A stretch of 64,000 nucleotides of DNA, taken from Catenaria anguillulae PL171 (taxonomy: Eukaryota > Blastocladiomycota > Blastocladiomycetes > Blastocladiales > Catenariaceae). Made by a program: the position numbers and the translations under genes. Shown in pieces: positions 63,089 to 64,000 of the stretch (its first letter is position 1; each line of letters begins with the position of its first letter). The notes below the pieces were generated by a model, which saw only the letters and a list, made by a program, of their open reading frames with translations, searched no databases and had not been told where the DNA came from. The DNA is taken from positions 124,001-188,000 of the forward strand of contig MCFL01000041.1 in the NCBI GenBank assembly GCA_002102555.1. Reading direction: 5' to 3'.

Positions 63089-64000
63089 ATGAAAATGCAA
63101 CACCAACCGTCGCCTGCCTTGCTGGATGCCATCCACGTCGGCCTCCATCACAACCGAACGCCTGTCACTTGTCTCACGCTTGCTGCAGAGGCGCAAGGTG
63201 ACGTCCCAAGCGCGCAGGCAGCATTGAATGCCTACGTCGACACGACCGACACAATGTCGAACGCTCCCAGGGCTCGAAATGCCGTTCCCGTGTACTGCTC
63301 AACGCATGTCTCGCGTGACAGTCACAGCCGCCGTGTCACCTTGTCAACCCGTCCAGAGGGTATCTTGTTCGGCTTGTGCCTCCCAGAGGTATCATTACGT
63401 CTTGCAAATCGCTCCTGTGCAGCCACACCACGTGTAAGGCCATTCCGTGGCTAATGACTTGTTCCTTCGACCTTGTCAGCATAGCAAAACTTTTGAACCG
63501 CTTATCGCGATGACTCCCTCTGTATTCCAAGCGTTCGTTGCCGTTTTGTTGCCCGATACAGAGCACCGGTAGGAAGCTAACTCTTTTACTTTACACACAT
63601 TGAAAATGTAGTCGCCCGCAAATTCAACCATCCAACCTTGTCCCGTCGCTCCCAACAGATCCGCCTTCCAACGCAATCACGGCAGCTGAAGACCTCGCTC
63701 CTCAATCGAAATGTATTTCCGCAGCTGAGCGTGCTTTGCCGGCCGCGGAGCAAAAGCACGCGCCACCATCGCGAGCCCTCACCCAACCTACGCCTTCTTT
63801 CGCCAATGTTTCCAAGAAGGCGGTCGCTTCCCAAGCAAAGCAAACCAAGAATGCAGCACCCGAACCAGACGATCGCCCACAGGCACGTCTTTCTTCGAGC
63901 ATCCCCAAGAACCCGCCTACCCTAAGTACAGGCGAGCAGACAGGACAAGCCCAGCATCAAGCAGCAATCCGTATCGTCCATCAGGAGCCGGTTGTCGAGC
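63089..64000 (+). CDS. Possible DNA polymerase delta subunit 3 (Cdc27/POLD3), partial
   Basis: The gene runs off the window. From ATG 63089: LLDAIHVGLHHNRTPVTCLT, then AQAALNAYVDT, like the POLD3/Cdc27 N-terminal winged helix ('VT...Ls..l.v....A...L..Yv'). YHYVLQIAPV near 63400 resembles the strand '.hVYsiq.a.l' of that fold, in a different frame. After introns near 63440-63477 and 63570-63655 comes a low-complexity Ala/Pro/Lys-rich stretch (SKKAVASQAKQTKNAAPEPD) up to the edge, as in POLD3, which has a long disordered middle and a C-terminal PCNA-binding motif outside this window. The homology is weak; treat as a candidate. Confidence 0.42.

Overview
The window looks like nuclear DNA of a zoosporic (flagellated) fungus or a close relative. 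Host genes carry many short GT-AG introns, mostly 60-150 nt. The gene set is opisthokont: Nop9, an Mms2-type E2 variant, an Ugo1/SLC25A46-like protein, Hpm1, Rtr1/RPAP2 and Ski8. Two genes belong to the motile cilium: a CCDC146/MBO2 coiled-coil protein and a PIH1-domain (Kintoun-type) dynein assembly factor. That argues for chytrid- or blastoclad-like fungi rather than Dikarya. The assignment rests on gene content only; I could not search a database.

Layout. 0-1.3 kb: a small element with 16-bp inverted ends around a broken PIF1-type helicase. 1.3-26.3 kb: a compact host block: RPAP2/Rtr1, V-ATPase subunit G, 3-methylcrotonyl-CoA carboxylase alpha, an unrecognised 400-aa helical protein, Ski8/WDR61, a beta-carbonic anhydrase, CCDC146, the PIH1 protein, a small membrane protein, a possible Rieske fragment, ribosomal protein eL31, TRAPPC2, Mms2/UEV, Nop9 and a PPR protein. 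26.3-59.9 kb: a retroelement nest of about 33 kb. 60-64 kb: host genes again (Ugo1/SLC25A46-like, Hpm1/METTL18, and the start of a Pol-delta-subunit-3-like gene).

The nest can be read as layers from target-site duplications. A plus-strand LINE (A) was hit by a minus-strand LINE (B, 15-bp duplication). A copia-type element with two apparently identical 452-bp LTRs then landed in LINE B's poly(T) end (TTTTT duplication). A chromodomain Ty3-type element follows; one of its LTRs is split by further LINE pieces, and its integrase region holds an ORF1-only LINE copy with a 16-bp duplication. Further right, a 5'-truncated LINE carries about 90 bp of transduced 3' flank, and a second, whole-looking copia-type element (GTCAT duplication) sits inside that flank. 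A 291-codon ORF at 26.7-27.6 kb encodes the same unnamed domain that the Ty3-type element carries between Gag and protease; this is the most novel item here.

Host genes are otherwise intact, but nine frame breaks in conserved exons all fit one missing base, in nearly every case within a homopolymer. This suggests homopolymer contraction in the assembly rather than gene decay, and automatic gene models will be wrong there.
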